From assembly GCF_003244315.1 (NCBI RefSeq), contig NZ_QKWH01000013.1, positions 44,799 through 108,798 of the forward strand: a DNA stretch of 64,000 nucleotides, read 5' to 3'. Positions 32,928 to 41,540 of this stretch are shown one piece after another (positions within the stretch are counted from its first letter, which is position 1; every line of letters starts with the position of its first letter). This DNA is from Xylanimonas oleitrophica (lineage in GTDB: Bacteria > Actinomycetota > Actinomycetes > Actinomycetales > Cellulomonadaceae). The notes beneath the pieces were generated by a model. It did not search any database and was not told the DNA's origin. It saw nothing but the letters and a program-made list of their open reading frames with translations. A program made the position numbers and the translations under genes.

Positions 32928-34591
32928 ATCCGCTCCGGCGCGCTGACGCCCAGCAGGTCCAGGCCGTTGGCCAGCACCTGGCGCACCGCGTCGTTGAGCC
33001 ACAGGCGCGTGCGGTGCGTGTCCGTGACGTCCTCGTCCGGGTAGGGCAGCACACGGCACTCCGCGTACCACTTGTGGTAGTCGCCGGCGAGCTGCTCGAG
33101 GTAGCGCGCCACCCGGTGCGGCTCGCGGTGCTGCGCCGCCGCCGCCACGATGCGCGGGAACTCGGTGAGCTGACCCAGCAGCACCGACTCCGTCTCGTGG
33201 GACAGCAACGACGGGTCGAACGCGTCGGAGCCGTCCTCACGCAGGCGCGCCACACCGCGGTCGGCCGCGTTGCGGTCCACCGCCGCCGTGCGCGAGTGCG
33301 CGTACTGCACGTAGAAGACCGGGTTGTCGTTGGTCTGCTTGAGCAGGTCCTCGCCCTGCAGCTCCAGCGGGGTGTCCGCGGGGAACCGGGCGAGCGAGTA
33401 GCGCACCGCGTCAGCCCCGATCCAGTCCACCAGGTCGCGCAGCTCGATGATGTTGCCGGCCCGCTTGGACAGCTTGGCGCCACCCACGTTGACGAGCTGG
33501 CCGATCAGCACCTCGATGTTCGTCTCCGGGTCGTCGCCCGCCGCGGCCGCGATGGCCTTGAGACGGTTGATGTACCCGTGGTGGTCGGCGCCCAGCAGGT
33601 AGATCTTGCCCGGGAACCCGCGGTCCTTCTTGGACAGGTAGTACGCGGCGTCCGCGGCGAAGTACGTGGGCTCCCCGTTGGCCCGGATCATCACCCGGTC
33701 CTTGTCGTCGGTGAAGTCCGTGGTGCGCAGCCACACCGCGCCGTCCTGGTCGTAGACGTGGCCCTGCTCGCGCAGGCGCTCGACCGCCTTGCCCACCGCG
33801 CCCGACTCGTGCAGCGTGCGCTCGGAGAACCAGACGTCGAAGTGGACGCCGAACGACTCCAGCACCTGCCGGATCTCCGCGAGCTGCAGGCGGTAGCCCT
33901 CCTCGCGCGCGACCTCCAGCGCCTCGTCGTCGGGCAGGTCCAGCAGGTCCGGCCGCTCGGCCAGCACCTTGGTGGCCAGCTCGGCCACGTACTGGCCCTT
34001 GTAGCCACCCTCGGGCACCTCGGTGCCTCGCGCACGGGCGAGGATCGAGCCGCCGAAGCGGTCCATCTGCGCACCGGCGTCGTTGATGTAGTACTCCGCC
34101 GCCACCTCGGCGCCGGCCGCGCGCAGGATCCGCGCCAGCGAGTCGCCCAGCGCCGCCCACCGGGTGTGACCGATGTGCAGCGGGCCCGTGGGGTTCGCCG
34201 AGATGTACTCCAGGTTGATGACCTGGCCGGCCAGGGCGTCGCCACGCCCGTACGCGGGGCCGGCGGTGACGACGGCGCGGGCCAGCTCGCCCGCCGCCGC
34301 GGCGTCGAGCGTGATGTTCAGGAAGCCCGGACCCGCGACGTCGACGGCCTTGACGCCCGGCGTCGCCTCCAGACGGCGCGCCAGGTCCTCCGCGAGCGCC
34401 CGCGGCGTCGTCCCCGCCTTCTTGGCGAGCTGGAGGGCCACGTTCGTGGCCCAGTCCCCGTGCTCTCGCTGCCGCGGTCGCTCCACGTGGACCGACGCGG
34501 GGATCGCGTCGGCAGGCAGGGCGAGGGTGCCGTCGGCCACGGCCGAGGCGAGGGCAGCGCTGAGTGCTCCGGAGAGCTCGTCGGGGGTCAC
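32924..34591 (-). CDS. argS: Arginyl-tRNA synthetase
   Basis: A 555-residue class I synthetase that charges tRNA-Arg. The HIGH motif is in GPLHIGHTRW, and the KMSKS-like loop is AKLSKRAGN. The N-terminal tRNA-recognition domain and the C-terminal DALR-type anticodon domain are present. It starts with GTG just six bases after a TAGAAT, a leaderless layout, and leads the operon with lysA, hom, thrC and thrB. A tRNA-Arg gene lies 126 bases away on the other strand. Confidence 0.96.
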   Translation of the reverse strand: MTPDELSGALSAALASAVADGTLALPADAIPASVHVERPRQREHGDWATNVALQLAKKAGTTPRALAEDLARRLEATPGVKAVDVAGPGFLNITLDAAAAGELARAVVTAGPAYGRGDALAGQVINLEYISANPTGPLHIGHTRWAALGDSLARILRAAGAEVAAEYYINDAGAQMDRFGGSILARARGTEVPEGGYKGQYVAELATKVLAERPDLLDLPDDEALEVAREEGYRLQLAEIRQVLESFGVHFDVWFSERTLHESGAVGKAVERLREQGHVYDQDGAVWLRTTDFTDDKDRVMIRANGEPTYFAADAAYYLSKKDRGFPGKIYLLGADHHGYINRLKAIAAAAGDDPETNIEVLIGQLVNVGGAKLSKRAGNIIELRDLVDWIGADAVRYSLARFPADTPLELQGEDLLKQTNDNPVFYVQYAHSRTAAVDRNAADRGVARLREDGSDAFDPSLLSHETESVLLGQLTEFPRIVAAAAQHREPHRVARYLEQLAGDYHKWYAECRVLPYPDEDVTDTHRTRLWLNDAVRQVLANGLDLLGVSAPERM

Positions 34592-34603
34592 CCCGCGATT
34601 CTA
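34589..34603 (-). promoter_or_regulatory. Leaderless-type promoter of argS
   Basis: On the minus strand a -10 hexamer TAGAAT (34603-34598) lies six bases before the GTG start, and no ribosome-binding site intervenes. Transcription would begin at or next to the start codon. Confidence 0.6.
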
Positions 34604-34717
34604 TCGGGGGCACCTGCCGGGGCAGGGCTCGCCGTCCGGTGCGTGAGCCCGACGCCGGATTCCGGGGCACGGCCCTGGTGCTGGTAGTCTCGTTCCGGCC
34701 GTCACACGGACGGCTGC

Positions 34718-34790
34718 GCGCCTGTAGCTCAGTGGATAGAGCGTCTGCCTCCGGAGCAGAAGGTCGGGGGTTCGAGTCCCTTCAGGCGCA
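34718..34790 (+). tRNA. tRNA-Arg (anticodon CCG)
   Basis: A 73-base tRNA with perfect acceptor pairing (GCGCCTG with CAGGCGC), a D arm GCTC...GAGC, an anticodon stem TCTGC/GCAGA with loop CTCCGGA, and a T arm ending GGTTCGAGTCC. The anticodon CCG is at 34751-34753 and reads CGG. The 3' CCA is not encoded and must be added. It is followed at once by a strong terminator and lies on the opposite strand to argS, whose product charges it. Confidence 0.97.
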
Positions 34791-34794
34791 CCGC

Positions 34795-34834
34795 ACGACG
34801 AAGGCCCCTCCGGTGACGGAGGGGCCTTCGTCGT
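34795..34834. terminator. Terminator after tRNA-Arg
   Basis: Perfect 18-base arms (34795-34812 and 34817-34834) with a GTGA loop, five bases after the tRNA end. It could also catch transcripts arriving from the flavin oxidoreductase gene on the other strand. Confidence 0.85.
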
Positions 34835-34938
34835 CCCTGGGCCCGGCCGGGTCCGGGGTGAGCCGCGCGGGCTCCCGTGGCGCGGGAGAGGTCTCGGCCC
34901 GTGCGGTCGAGGCCCTCCGGGTGTGGGCTGCGGTCCGG

Positions 34939-36363
34939 TCAGGCCGGGCGGCCGTAGGCCTCCAGCAGGCGGAGCCAGACCTCGCTGACGGTGGGGTAGG
35001 CAGGGACGGCGTGCCACAACCGGTCGATCGTGACCTCGCCGACGATCGCGATCGTGGCCGCGTGCAGCAGCTCGGCGACGTCCTGGCCGACGAAGGTCGC
35101 TCCGACGATCACGCCCCGGCCCTCGTCGACGACGATCTTCGCCCGTCCGGTGTACCCGTCCGCGTGGAGCCTGGCACCGGCCACCGCACCCAGGTCGTGC
35201 TCGACGGCGCGGACGTCGAGGCCCTGCTCACGAGCGCGGGCCTCGGTGAGGCCGACGCTCGCGACCTCGGGGTCGGTGAACACGACGCGCGGCACCGCCG
35301 CACGGTCCGCGGTGGCGGCGTGGGCTCCCCAGGGGGCGTCGTCGAGCGGCGCACCCTGGAGCCGTGCAGCGATCGCCTCACCGGCGGCCCGGGCCTGGTA
35401 CTTGCCCTGGTGTGTGAGCAAGGCGCGGCCGTTGACGTCGCCGACGGCGTAGAGCCAGTCGGTGCCCTCGACGCGCATCGTCTCGTCGACGGCGAGCCCG
35501 CGGGACGGGTCGAGGCCGACCTGGTCGAGACCGAGGTCGTCGGTGCTCGGCCGACGACCGGTGGCCACGAGGATCTCCTCCGCCCGGAGCACGGCACCGT
35601 CCTCGAGGGTCACGCCGACGACCCCTTGCTGGTCCCGGTCCACACGCGTGGGCTGGACCCCGAGCCGCACGTCGACGCCCTCCGCGGCCAGCGCGGCGGC
35701 GAGGTGCTCGCCGACGAACGGCTCCTCCCCGTCGAGCAGACCGGACCGAGAGAGCAGGATCACGCGCGACCCGAGCGAGGAGTACGCGAGGGCGAGCTCG
35801 ACACCGGCCACGCCGCCACCGACGACGAGGAGGCGCGGGGGCACGTGCGCGGCCGCGGTGGCCTCGCGGGTGCCCCACGGAGCAGCGGAGGCCAGGCCCG
35901 GGACGTCGGGCAGGACGGGCACGGAGCCGGTCGCCAGGGCGACGGCGCCCGCTGTGAGGAGCCGGTCTCCGACCCGCACGGCGTGCGGGCCGGCGAGCCG
36001 CCCGTGGCCACGGAGGAGGTCGATACCCGCCGAGGCGAGCCAGGCCGCCTGGCCGGCGTCGTCCCAACCGTCGGTGAACGCTGAGCGGCGCGCGAGGACG
36101 GCCGCAGCGTCGATCGTGCCCGTGACCGCCTGGCGGGCGCCGTCGAGCCGCCGCGCGGCGCGGATCGCTTGGCCGCTGCGCAGAAGAGCCTTCGACGGCA
36201 TGCACGCCCAGTAGGAGCACTCGCCCCCGACGAGCGACGACTCCACGACCGCCACCCGCCGCACGCCACGCTTGGCGGCGTAGTCGGCCACGTTCTCGCC
36301 GACCGGACCGCCGCCCACCACGACCAGGTCGTAGTCGTACCGATCAGCCGCAGAGGTGCTCAT
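34939..36363 (-). CDS. FAD-dependent pyridine nucleotide-disulfide oxidoreductase
   Basis: A 474-residue protein of the lipoamide dehydrogenase/mercuric reductase family. It has an FAD-binding [10 protein letters not shown] loop at 17-26, a redox pair C49-x4-C54 ([13 protein letters not shown]), an NAD(P)-binding [12 protein letters not shown] loop, and a C-terminal interface domain. In lipoamide dehydrogenases a His precedes PTxSE; here it is Tyr (YPTVSE), as in LpdA-like quinone reductases, so true lipoamide dehydrogenase activity is doubtful. The ATG overlaps the stop of the membrane-protein gene (ATGA). With Ohr nearby, a role in redox or electrophile stress is likely but unproven. Confidence 0.82.
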   Translation of the reverse strand: MSTSAADRYDYDLVVVGGGPVGENVADYAAKRGVRRVAVVESSLVGGECSYWACMPSKALLRSGQAIRAARRLDGARQAVTGTIDAAAVLARRSAFTDGWDDAGQAAWLASAGIDLLRGHGRLAGPHAVRVGDRLLTAGAVALATGSVPVLPDVPGLASAAPWGTREATAAAHVPPRLLVVGGGVAGVELALAYSSLGSRVILLSRSGLLDGEEPFVGEHLAAALAAEGVDVRLGVQPTRVDRDQQGVVGVTLEDGAVLRAEEILVATGRRPSTDDLGLDQVGLDPSRGLAVDETMRVEGTDWLYAVGDVNGRALLTHQGKYQARAAGEAIAARLQGAPLDDAPWGAHAATADRAAVPRVVFTDPEVASVGLTEARAREQGLDVRAVEHDLGAVAGARLHADGYTGRAKIVVDEGRGVIVGATFVGQDVAELLHAATIAIVGEVTIDRLWHAVPAYPTVSEVWLRLLEAYGRPA

Positions 36364-36935
36364 GCGCGCTCCTTGCGGAGCCTCGCGGTGAGGCGCACGG
36401 CTGAGACGAGGAAGAAGACCGCACCCAGGCTCGCGTATCCCGCGGCCCCCGTCATCGACCCGGTCCCCTGGAGGCCTTGGACCACGAACGAAGCACCGGC
36501 GAGCACGGAGATGCCCCCCGAGAGCATCTGGGCGACCTGGCCGCCCGAGCGACGGTTGCGGACCGCGGCGACGAGCTGGGGGACGCCGGCCACGATCGCC
36601 CACACGCCCCAGACGGCGAGCGCACCGTGGATCGTGGCGGTCGACGTGACCCCGAGCACCACGGCGACGGCGGCGCTGACGCCGACATTGACGCGTTCCG
36701 CCGCCTTGGAGCGCTGCTTGTCAGGATCGGCGCGCAGCTGCCACAGCACCGCTCCCGCGTCGAACGCGGGGTACACGACCAGCAGCGCCGTCAGGAGGGG
36801 GTCGGGCTCGGCGGCGTCCGCCACCGTGGCGAGCATGGTGGCGACCCACGCGACGGCGAAGGCGGCACGGACGAGGTAGAGGTTGCGCAACGAACGGCCG
36901 TAGGTGAGCGCGGTGGCTCCCTCGGTGGTGGTCAT
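36360..36935 (-). CDS. Four- to six-helix membrane protein, function unknown
   Basis: A 191-residue protein with about five or six hydrophobic segments, starting around residue 20 ([18 protein letters not shown]) and with a basic loop near residues 70-80. It loosely resembles DUF308/HdeD-like proteins in size and topology, but I cannot assign a family. Its stop overlaps the start of the flavin oxidoreductase, so the two are probably translationally coupled and may work together at the membrane. Located between that gene and ohr. Confidence 0.7.
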   Translation of the reverse strand: MTTTEGATALTYGRSLRNLYLVRAAFAVAWVATMLATVADAAEPDPLLTALLVVYPAFDAGAVLWQLRADPDKQRSKAAERVNVGVSAAVAVVLGVTSTATIHGALAVWGVWAIVAGVPQLVAAVRNRRSGGQVAQMLSGGISVLAGASFVVQGLQGTGSMTGAAGYASLGAVFFLVSAVRLTARLRKERA

Positions 36936-36964
36936 GGTGCTCCTGTCCTGGGGGTCGTCGAGGC

Positions 36965-37396
36965 TCAGCCGACGGTCGTCGTGAGGGTGACCGAGACGTT
37001 GCCGCGGGTCGCGAGGGAGTAGGGGCAGACAGCGTGGGCCGCTGCGACCAGCTCTTCGGCCAGCCCCTGGGCGATGCCGCCCCCGATGTGGACGTGCAGC
37101 GCGGCGCCCAGCACGAGGCCGCCCTCGTCCGTCCGGCCGAGGTGCACCTCGGCGGAGACGGTGGACTGCTCCACCGGCGTCTTGCGCTGGGCGGCGACCA
37201 TCTTGAGCGCGGAGTGGAAGCAGGAGGACCAGCCGGCGGCGAAGAGCTGCTCCGGGTTGGTCGCGCCGCCCGGGCCGCCCATGGAGGCGGGGATCGCCAG
37301 GGTCACGTCGAGGAGACCGTCGTCGGTGACGACGCGGCCTCCGGCGCGGCCGTCGCCCGTCGAGGTGGCGGTGGTGCTGTACAGCGGTGCAGCCAT
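36965..37396 (-). CDS. ohr: Organic hydroperoxide resistance protein (Ohr)
   Basis: A 143-residue OsmC/Ohr-family peroxidase that reduces organic and lipid hydroperoxides using a cysteine pair, normally recharged by lipoylated proteins. Peroxidatic Cys59 (SSCFHSAL) and resolving Cys124 (VCPYSLAT) are in the expected places, with Arg21 and Glu49 as the active-site partners. The ATG at 37396 has GGAGGAAC upstream. It is divergent from a TetR gene and shares a 109-base control region with it. Usually ohr is controlled by a MarR-type OhrR; that is not seen here. Confidence 0.93.
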   Translation of the reverse strand: MAAPLYSTTATSTGDGRAGGRVVTDDGLLDVTLAIPASMGGPGGATNPEQLFAAGWSSCFHSALKMVAAQRKTPVEQSTVSAEVHLGRTDEGGLVLGAALHVHIGGGIAQGLAEELVAAAHAVCPYSLATRGNVSVTLTTTVG

Positions 37397-37422
37397 GAGG
37401 GTTCCTCCGTCGGATCGCGAAT

Positions 37423-37461
37423 TAGTAGAGTTACTAGTTCGTCTACACGTCGAATGTAGAC
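37423..37461. promoter_or_regulatory. Operator candidates in the ohr/tetR divergent region
   Basis: Two inverted repeats lie in the AT-richer gap: TAGTA-GAGT-TACTA (37423-37436) and GTCTACA-CGTCGAA-TGTAGAC (37441-37461, perfect 7-base arms). Both would sit over the divergent promoters, so the TetR protein may control itself and ohr from here. Exact promoter hexamers are not certain. Confidence 0.6.
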
Positions 37462-37505
37462 TACCTCGTACACCGAAGCAACACTCAGAACCACCGGAGG
37501 CAGGG

Positions 37506-38114
37506 ATGGCAGCAGGTGTGGAGCCCGAGGCGGCGCAGGAGACCGCACCGAAGCGGTCCGCCGGAGCGACCCGCGCGCGCATCCTCGAGGCGACGAGCAG
37601 GCTGTTCTACTCGCAAGGGATCCGGGCCACGAGCGCCGACCGCATCATCGAAGAGGTCGGCATCACCAAGGTCACCTTCTACCGGCACTTCCGCACCAAG
37701 AGCGATCTCGTGGTCGCCTACCTCGACCAGCAGGCCTCCGCCGAGCGTGAGTGGTTCGAGCGCGTGCGGCGAGCCGGTGACGCGGTGACGTCGCTGCACG
37801 CCATCGCGGCAGGCATCGGCACGGTCAGCTGCAGCCCCGGGTTCCGCGGGTGCGCGTTCATCAACGCCGCGGCCGAGTTCGCCGACCCCCACGACCCCGT
37901 CCGGGCCGCCGTGGACCACCATCGCCGGTGGATGCTGGAGGAGTTCGCCGGCATCTCCGAGGACGCCGGGGTCCGCGACGCCCAGGAAGCCGCGCGGCAG
38001 CTGATGATCCTGCGCGACGGAGCCATGGTGAACGGCTACCTGGGTGCGGCGGAGTCCGTGACCGCGTCGCTCGAGGCCGCCTTCGACTCCGTCCTCGCCG
38101 CCTCGCGAACGTGA
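37506..38114 (+). CDS. TetR-family transcriptional regulator
   Basis: A 202-residue repressor-type protein. The N-terminal helix-turn-helix spans about residues 22-68 (TRARILEATSRLFYSQG through ITKVTFYRHFRTKSDL); the ligand domain contains Cys109 and Cys116 (SCSPGFRGCAF). The ATG at 37506 has GGAGG five bases upstream; an open frame extends further but is not conserved. It faces ohr across a palindrome-containing region, which suggests it senses oxidised compounds or controls the adjacent redox genes. FRGCAFIN is common in this subfamily, so the cysteines may be structural. Confidence 0.88.
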   Translation: MAAGVEPEAAQETAPKRSAGATRARILEATSRLFYSQGIRATSADRIIEEVGITKVTFYRHFRTKSDLVVAYLDQQASAEREWFERVRRAGDAVTSLHAIAAGIGTVSCSPGFRGCAFINAAAEFADPHDPVRAAVDHHRRWMLEEFAGISEDAGVRDAQEAARQLMILRDGAMVNGYLGAAESVTASLEAAFDSVLAASRT

Positions 38115-38364
38115 CAGCCTGACCGCCGCTCTGCTACCGGCAAGCAGTCACCGTCATCGACCACTCCCTGCGGCGGTTCGTGAACGACCGGCGGCCGGAG
38201 CCTGGCTCCCCCTGCCGCACGTCCAGCACCTCACCCGCCGAGCCCTCATCTCCGGGTCGCGCGCGCCGATCGTGCAGGTCAGGCGGTGATCCGCCGGGCC
38301 GCCGCGCGGCGGCCGACACGGTGGGCAGGATGCCCGCCGGGCAAGGCCATGGACGGGAGCAGGG

Positions 38365-39243
38365 ATGCCGAGGGGCTCGTGGGGCGACGCTGCCGCTGCC
38401 CTGCGCGGCGCACGCGCCCGCCGCAGGCGCACGACGACGGTGCTGACCCTGGTAGGGACGCTGCTCCTCGGCGCGGCCGCGGGCGTGGCGTACGCGCACG
38501 CGCAGACCCGTGACCTGACCCAGGCGCTGGTCCGGGACGTCGCCGCCGCGGCTCGTGCGCAGGAGGCGGCCGGGCATGACCTGGACCGTGCCGCACGGGA
38601 CGCCGCAGCCCTGCTGACGGCGCTCGAGGAGAAGGCCGAGGGCGACCCGGCCGCGACAGCCCTGAGGAGGTCCATCGACGATGCGAGGGCGCAGGCCGCG
38701 GCGAGGGTGGACCTGGTACCGCCTGACGCGCATCTCGGCACGCTGTTCTTCGACGTGGGCGCGGCTCAGACCTATCTGGACGGCTCCGACGACGTGCTCG
38801 CCGGCACCTCGGCCGCCGAGGCCGCGCTGGAGGTGGCCATCGAGGCGGCGCAGACCCGGTACGACGAGGTGGTGCTGAAGGAGGCGCGCGCTACCGCTGC
38901 GCAGGCCCGGGCTGCTCTCGACGCCTCGCTCGCCGCCGGTGAGGAGCTCTTGGCCGGCACGGAGGGGGCGGTCGCAGACGACGAGGTCCGGGCCGGTCTA
39001 CGCCGGGCCGTCGACGTGGCCGGCGCGCTGCCGGGAGCGCCTGCCGACGGCTCCCTGCAGGCGACGGAAGCCTCCGCGCGGTCGTTCGCCGAGGCGCGCG
39101 TGGCTGTCGACGCCGCCCTCGAGCGGGTGCGGGAGGAGCACGAGGCGTGGCGGGCGGAGCAGGAGCGCCTCGCCGCCGAGGAGGCAGCCCGTGCCGCCGC
39201 GGAGCTGATGTCGTACCAGCGGGCCGCGGGAGTGCCGTTCTAG
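38365..39243 (+). CDS. Hypothetical coiled-coil protein with one membrane anchor
   Basis: A 292-residue protein that I do not recognise. After a basic start (ARARRRRTT) one hydrophobic helix at about 25-46 could be a membrane anchor or uncleaved signal. The rest is strongly Ala/Glu/Asp/Arg-rich and predicted helical, with coiled-coil character especially at 60-110 and 230-285. There are no cysteines or catalytic-looking motifs. The ATG at 38365 follows GGGAGCAGGG. Upstream is a 250-base gap after the TetR gene, so it is probably transcribed alone. Likely a structural protein outside the membrane, but this is a guess. Confidence 0.6.
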   Translation: MPRGSWGDAAAALRGARARRRRTTTVLTLVGTLLLGAAAGVAYAHAQTRDLTQALVRDVAAAARAQEAAGHDLDRAARDAAALLTALEEKAEGDPAATALRRSIDDARAQAAARVDLVPPDAHLGTLFFDVGAAQTYLDGSDDVLAGTSAAEAALEVAIEAAQTRYDEVVLKEARATAAQARAALDASLAAGEELLAGTEGAVADDEVRAGLRRAVDVAGALPGAPADGSLQATEASARSFAEARVAVDAALERVREEHEAWRAEQERLAAEEAARAAAELMSYQRAAGVPF

Positions 39244-39288
39244 CGCACCCAGTCGCGGCAGGCACGAGGACCGTCGCCCCCGGCTCTC

Positions 39289-39349
39289 TGTATGCACAGG
39301 GCCCGTAGGGGTAGACCTGAGGCCACCTCAGGTCTAGGTTCTGCATACA
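39289..39349 (+). promoter_or_regulatory. Nested palindromic operator and leaderless promoter of the prp regulator
   Basis: An outer inverted repeat TGTATGCA (39289-39296) and TGCATACA (39342-39349) surrounds an inner perfect one with 11-base arms and a three-base centre (39312-39322 and 39326-39336). A -10 hexamer TAGGTT (39335-39340) lies eight bases before the ATG. The right outer arm ends on the A of the start codon. TGTATGCA-type half sites are usual for FCD-class GntR proteins, so the gene product probably binds here and controls itself and prpDBC. Confidence 0.65.
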
Positions 39350-40026
39350 TGAGCGTCACCGAGGCCGCCCCGCGCGCGAGCGAGCGCGCCTACCGCGCGC
39401 TGCGCGACGAGATCGTGCGGTGGGAGCTGGCCCCCGGCACCGTCCTGGCCGAGGTCGAGCTCGCCGCACGCCTGGGGATGTCCCGCACCCCGGTGCGCGA
39501 GGCGCTGGCCCGGCTGGTCTCGGACGGCCTGGCCGTCGCCGTCGGCGGGCGCGGCCTCGCCGTCGCACCGATGGACCTGGACCAGGTGCGCGACGTGTAC
39601 GAGGTGCGCCAGGCCCTGGAGACCCACGCGGCACGCCTCGCGGCTCGGCGCGGCGACCCGGGCGTGTTCGCCGCGCTGGCCGACGAGCTGGCGGCCACCA
39701 CGACGTCGGCCGACGCCGACCCCGGCCACGTCGCCTACTACGACCTGGTGGCCCGGCTGGACGCGGCGGTGGACGCCGCAGCCGGGAACCCGTACCTGGC
39801 CGCCGCGCTGGCCCCCGTGCGCACGCACCTGGCGCGAATCCGCCGCGCCGCCCAGCACGACCCGGCGCGCCTGGCCGCGGCCGCCGTCGAGCACCGCACC
39901 ATCGCGGCGGCGATCGCCGCCGGGGACGCGGACCTCGCCGCGCACGCCACGCACGTCCACCTGCACCACAGCCTCCAGCACGCCGTGGCGAACGTCGCCC
40001 GCACCACCCAGGAGCCGCCGGCATGA
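39349..40026 (+). CDS. GntR-family (FCD) regulator of the prp operon
   Basis: A 225-residue regulator with an N-terminal winged helix ([19 protein letters not shown], then [12 protein letters not shown]) and a C-terminal all-helical FCD ligand domain starting near residue 85 ([16 protein letters not shown]). The FCD metal-binding positions include His residues in the last helices ([14 protein letters not shown]). It has no ribosome site and probably uses a leaderless transcript. Its stop overlaps the prpD start (ATGA). It should sense a propionate-pathway intermediate, by context. Confidence 0.9.
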   Translation: MSVTEAAPRASERAYRALRDEIVRWELAPGTVLAEVELAARLGMSRTPVREALARLVSDGLAVAVGGRGLAVAPMDLDQVRDVYEVRQALETHAARLAARRGDPGVFAALADELAATTTSADADPGHVAYYDLVARLDAAVDAAAGNPYLAAALAPVRTHLARIRRAAQHDPARLAAAAVEHRTIAAAIAAGDADLAAHATHVHLHHSLQHAVANVARTTQEPPA

Positions 40027-41540
40027 TCGAGCACGAGGTCCGCGTCCACCGCAGCGACGAGCCGCTCCCCCGCGAGGAGCAGCTCGCGTGGAAGATCGCC
40101 GAGGTGGCGGCCGAGCACGTCGAACCCACCGCCGACGTGGTGGACATGGTGATCAACCGGGTCATCGACAACGCGGCCGTGGCGACGGCGTCGCTGGGCC
40201 GGGCGTCGGTGCTCGCCGCCCGGGCCCAGGCGGAGGCGCACCCACCGTCGTCGGGAGGCGCAGGCGCCACGGTGGTGGGCAGCAGCCACCGCACCTCCCC
40301 CGAGTGGGCCGCCTGGGCGAACGGCGTCGCGGTGCGCGAGCTGGACTACCACGACACGTTCCTCGCCGCCGACTACTCGCACCCGGGGGACAACATCCCG
40401 CCGCTGCTCGCCGTCGCGCAGCACCTGGGGTGCACCGGCGAGGCGCTCGTACGCGGCATCGTCACCGGGTACGAGGTGCAGGTCGACCTGGTGCGGGCCA
40501 TCTCGCTGCACCGGCACAAGATCGACCACGTGGCCCACCTGGGCCCGAGCGCGGCGGCCGGCATCGGCACGCTGCTCGGCCTGCCGCCCGAGACCGTCTA
40601 CCAGGCCGTGGGCCAGGCGCTGCACACCACCACGGCCACCCGGCAGTCCCGCAAGGGAGAGATCTCCACCTGGAAGGCGTACGCCCCCGCCTTCGCGGGA
40701 AAGGTGGCCGTCGAGACCGTCGACCGCGCCATGCGGGGCCAGACGAGCCCCAGCCCCGTCTACGAGGGCGAGGACGGCGTGATCGCCTGGCTGCTCGACG
40801 GCCCGGACGCCCGCTACACGGTGCCCCTGCCGGGCGAGGGCGAGCCCCGCACCGCCATCCTCGACACGTACACCAAGGAGCACTCGGCCGAGTACCAGGC
40901 CCAGGCGTGGATCGACCTGGCCCGACGGCTGGGCCGCGAGCGCCCCGACCTGCGCGACCCCGCGAACGTCGTCTCCGTGGTGCTGCACACCAGCCACCAC
41001 ACCCACCACGTGATCGGGTCCGGCTCGGGCGACCCGCAGAAGTACGACCCGGCGGCGAGCCGCGAGACGCTCGACCACTCGATCCCGTACATCTTCACGG
41101 TCGCACTCCAGGACGGCGCCTGGCACCACGTGGACAGCTACGCGCCGCAGCGGGCGGCCCGCCCGGACACGGTGGGGCTGTGGCACAAGGTGACCACCAC
41201 GGAGGACCCGGGGTGGACGCGCCGGTACCACGCCACGGACCCGGACGAGAAGGCGTTCGGGGGCCGGGTGGAGATCGAGCTGACCACGGGCGAGCGGGTG
41301 GTCGAGGAGATCGCCGTGGCGGACGCGCACCCGCTGGGCGCACGCCCGTTCGCCCGCGCCGACTACGTGCGCAAGCTACGCACGCTCGCCGAGGGCGTCC
41401 TGGCCGAGGCCGAGGTGGAGCGGTTCCTCGACGTGGCGCAGCGCCTGCCGGAGCTGGCGCCCGAGGAGCTCGCAGGGTTGACGGTGACGCCGCTGCACGA
41501 CCCGGCCGCCACCTCCCCCGCCCCGAGGGGAATCTTCTGA
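40023..41540 (+). CDS. prpD: 2-Methylcitrate dehydratase (MmgE/PrpD family)
   Basis: A 505-residue MmgE/PrpD-family enzyme that dehydrates 2-methylcitrate to 2-methyl-cis-aconitate in propionate breakdown. Conserved features include [36 protein letters not shown] and the C-terminal HVDSYAP and KAFGG segments. Length matches bacterial PrpD (about 480-505). It overlaps the regulator gene upstream and prpB downstream, so the first three genes are translationally linked. Confidence 0.94.
   Translation: MIEHEVRVHRSDEPLPREEQLAWKIAEVAAEHVEPTADVVDMVINRVIDNAAVATASLGRASVLAARAQAEAHPPSSGGAGATVVGSSHRTSPEWAAWANGVAVRELDYHDTFLAADYSHPGDNIPPLLAVAQHLGCTGEALVRGIVTGYEVQVDLVRAISLHRHKIDHVAHLGPSAAAGIGTLLGLPPETVYQAVGQALHTTTATRQSRKGEISTWKAYAPAFAGKVAVETVDRAMRGQTSPSPVYEGEDGVIAWLLDGPDARYTVPLPGEGEPRTAILDTYTKEHSAEYQAQAWIDLARRLGRERPDLRDPANVVSVVLHTSHHTHHVIGSGSGDPQKYDPAASRETLDHSIPYIFTVALQDGAWHHVDSYAPQRAARPDTVGLWHKVTTTEDPGWTRRYHATDPDEKAFGGRVEIELTTGERVVEEIAVADAHPLGARPFARADYVRKLRTLAEGVLAEAEVERFLDVAQRLPELAPEELAGLTVTPLHDPAATSPAPRGIF

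Noticed and set aside
31319..33071. Extended N-termini of hom and lysA
   Set aside because: The added residues are non-conserved, overlap upstream genes and lack ribosome sites. GTG starts at 31318 and 32927 fit the families.
37109..37122. Cys109/Cys116 of the TetR protein as a proven redox switch
   Set aside because: The surrounding FRGCAFIN-type motif is common in this TetR subfamily, so the cysteines may be structural; kept only as a possibility.
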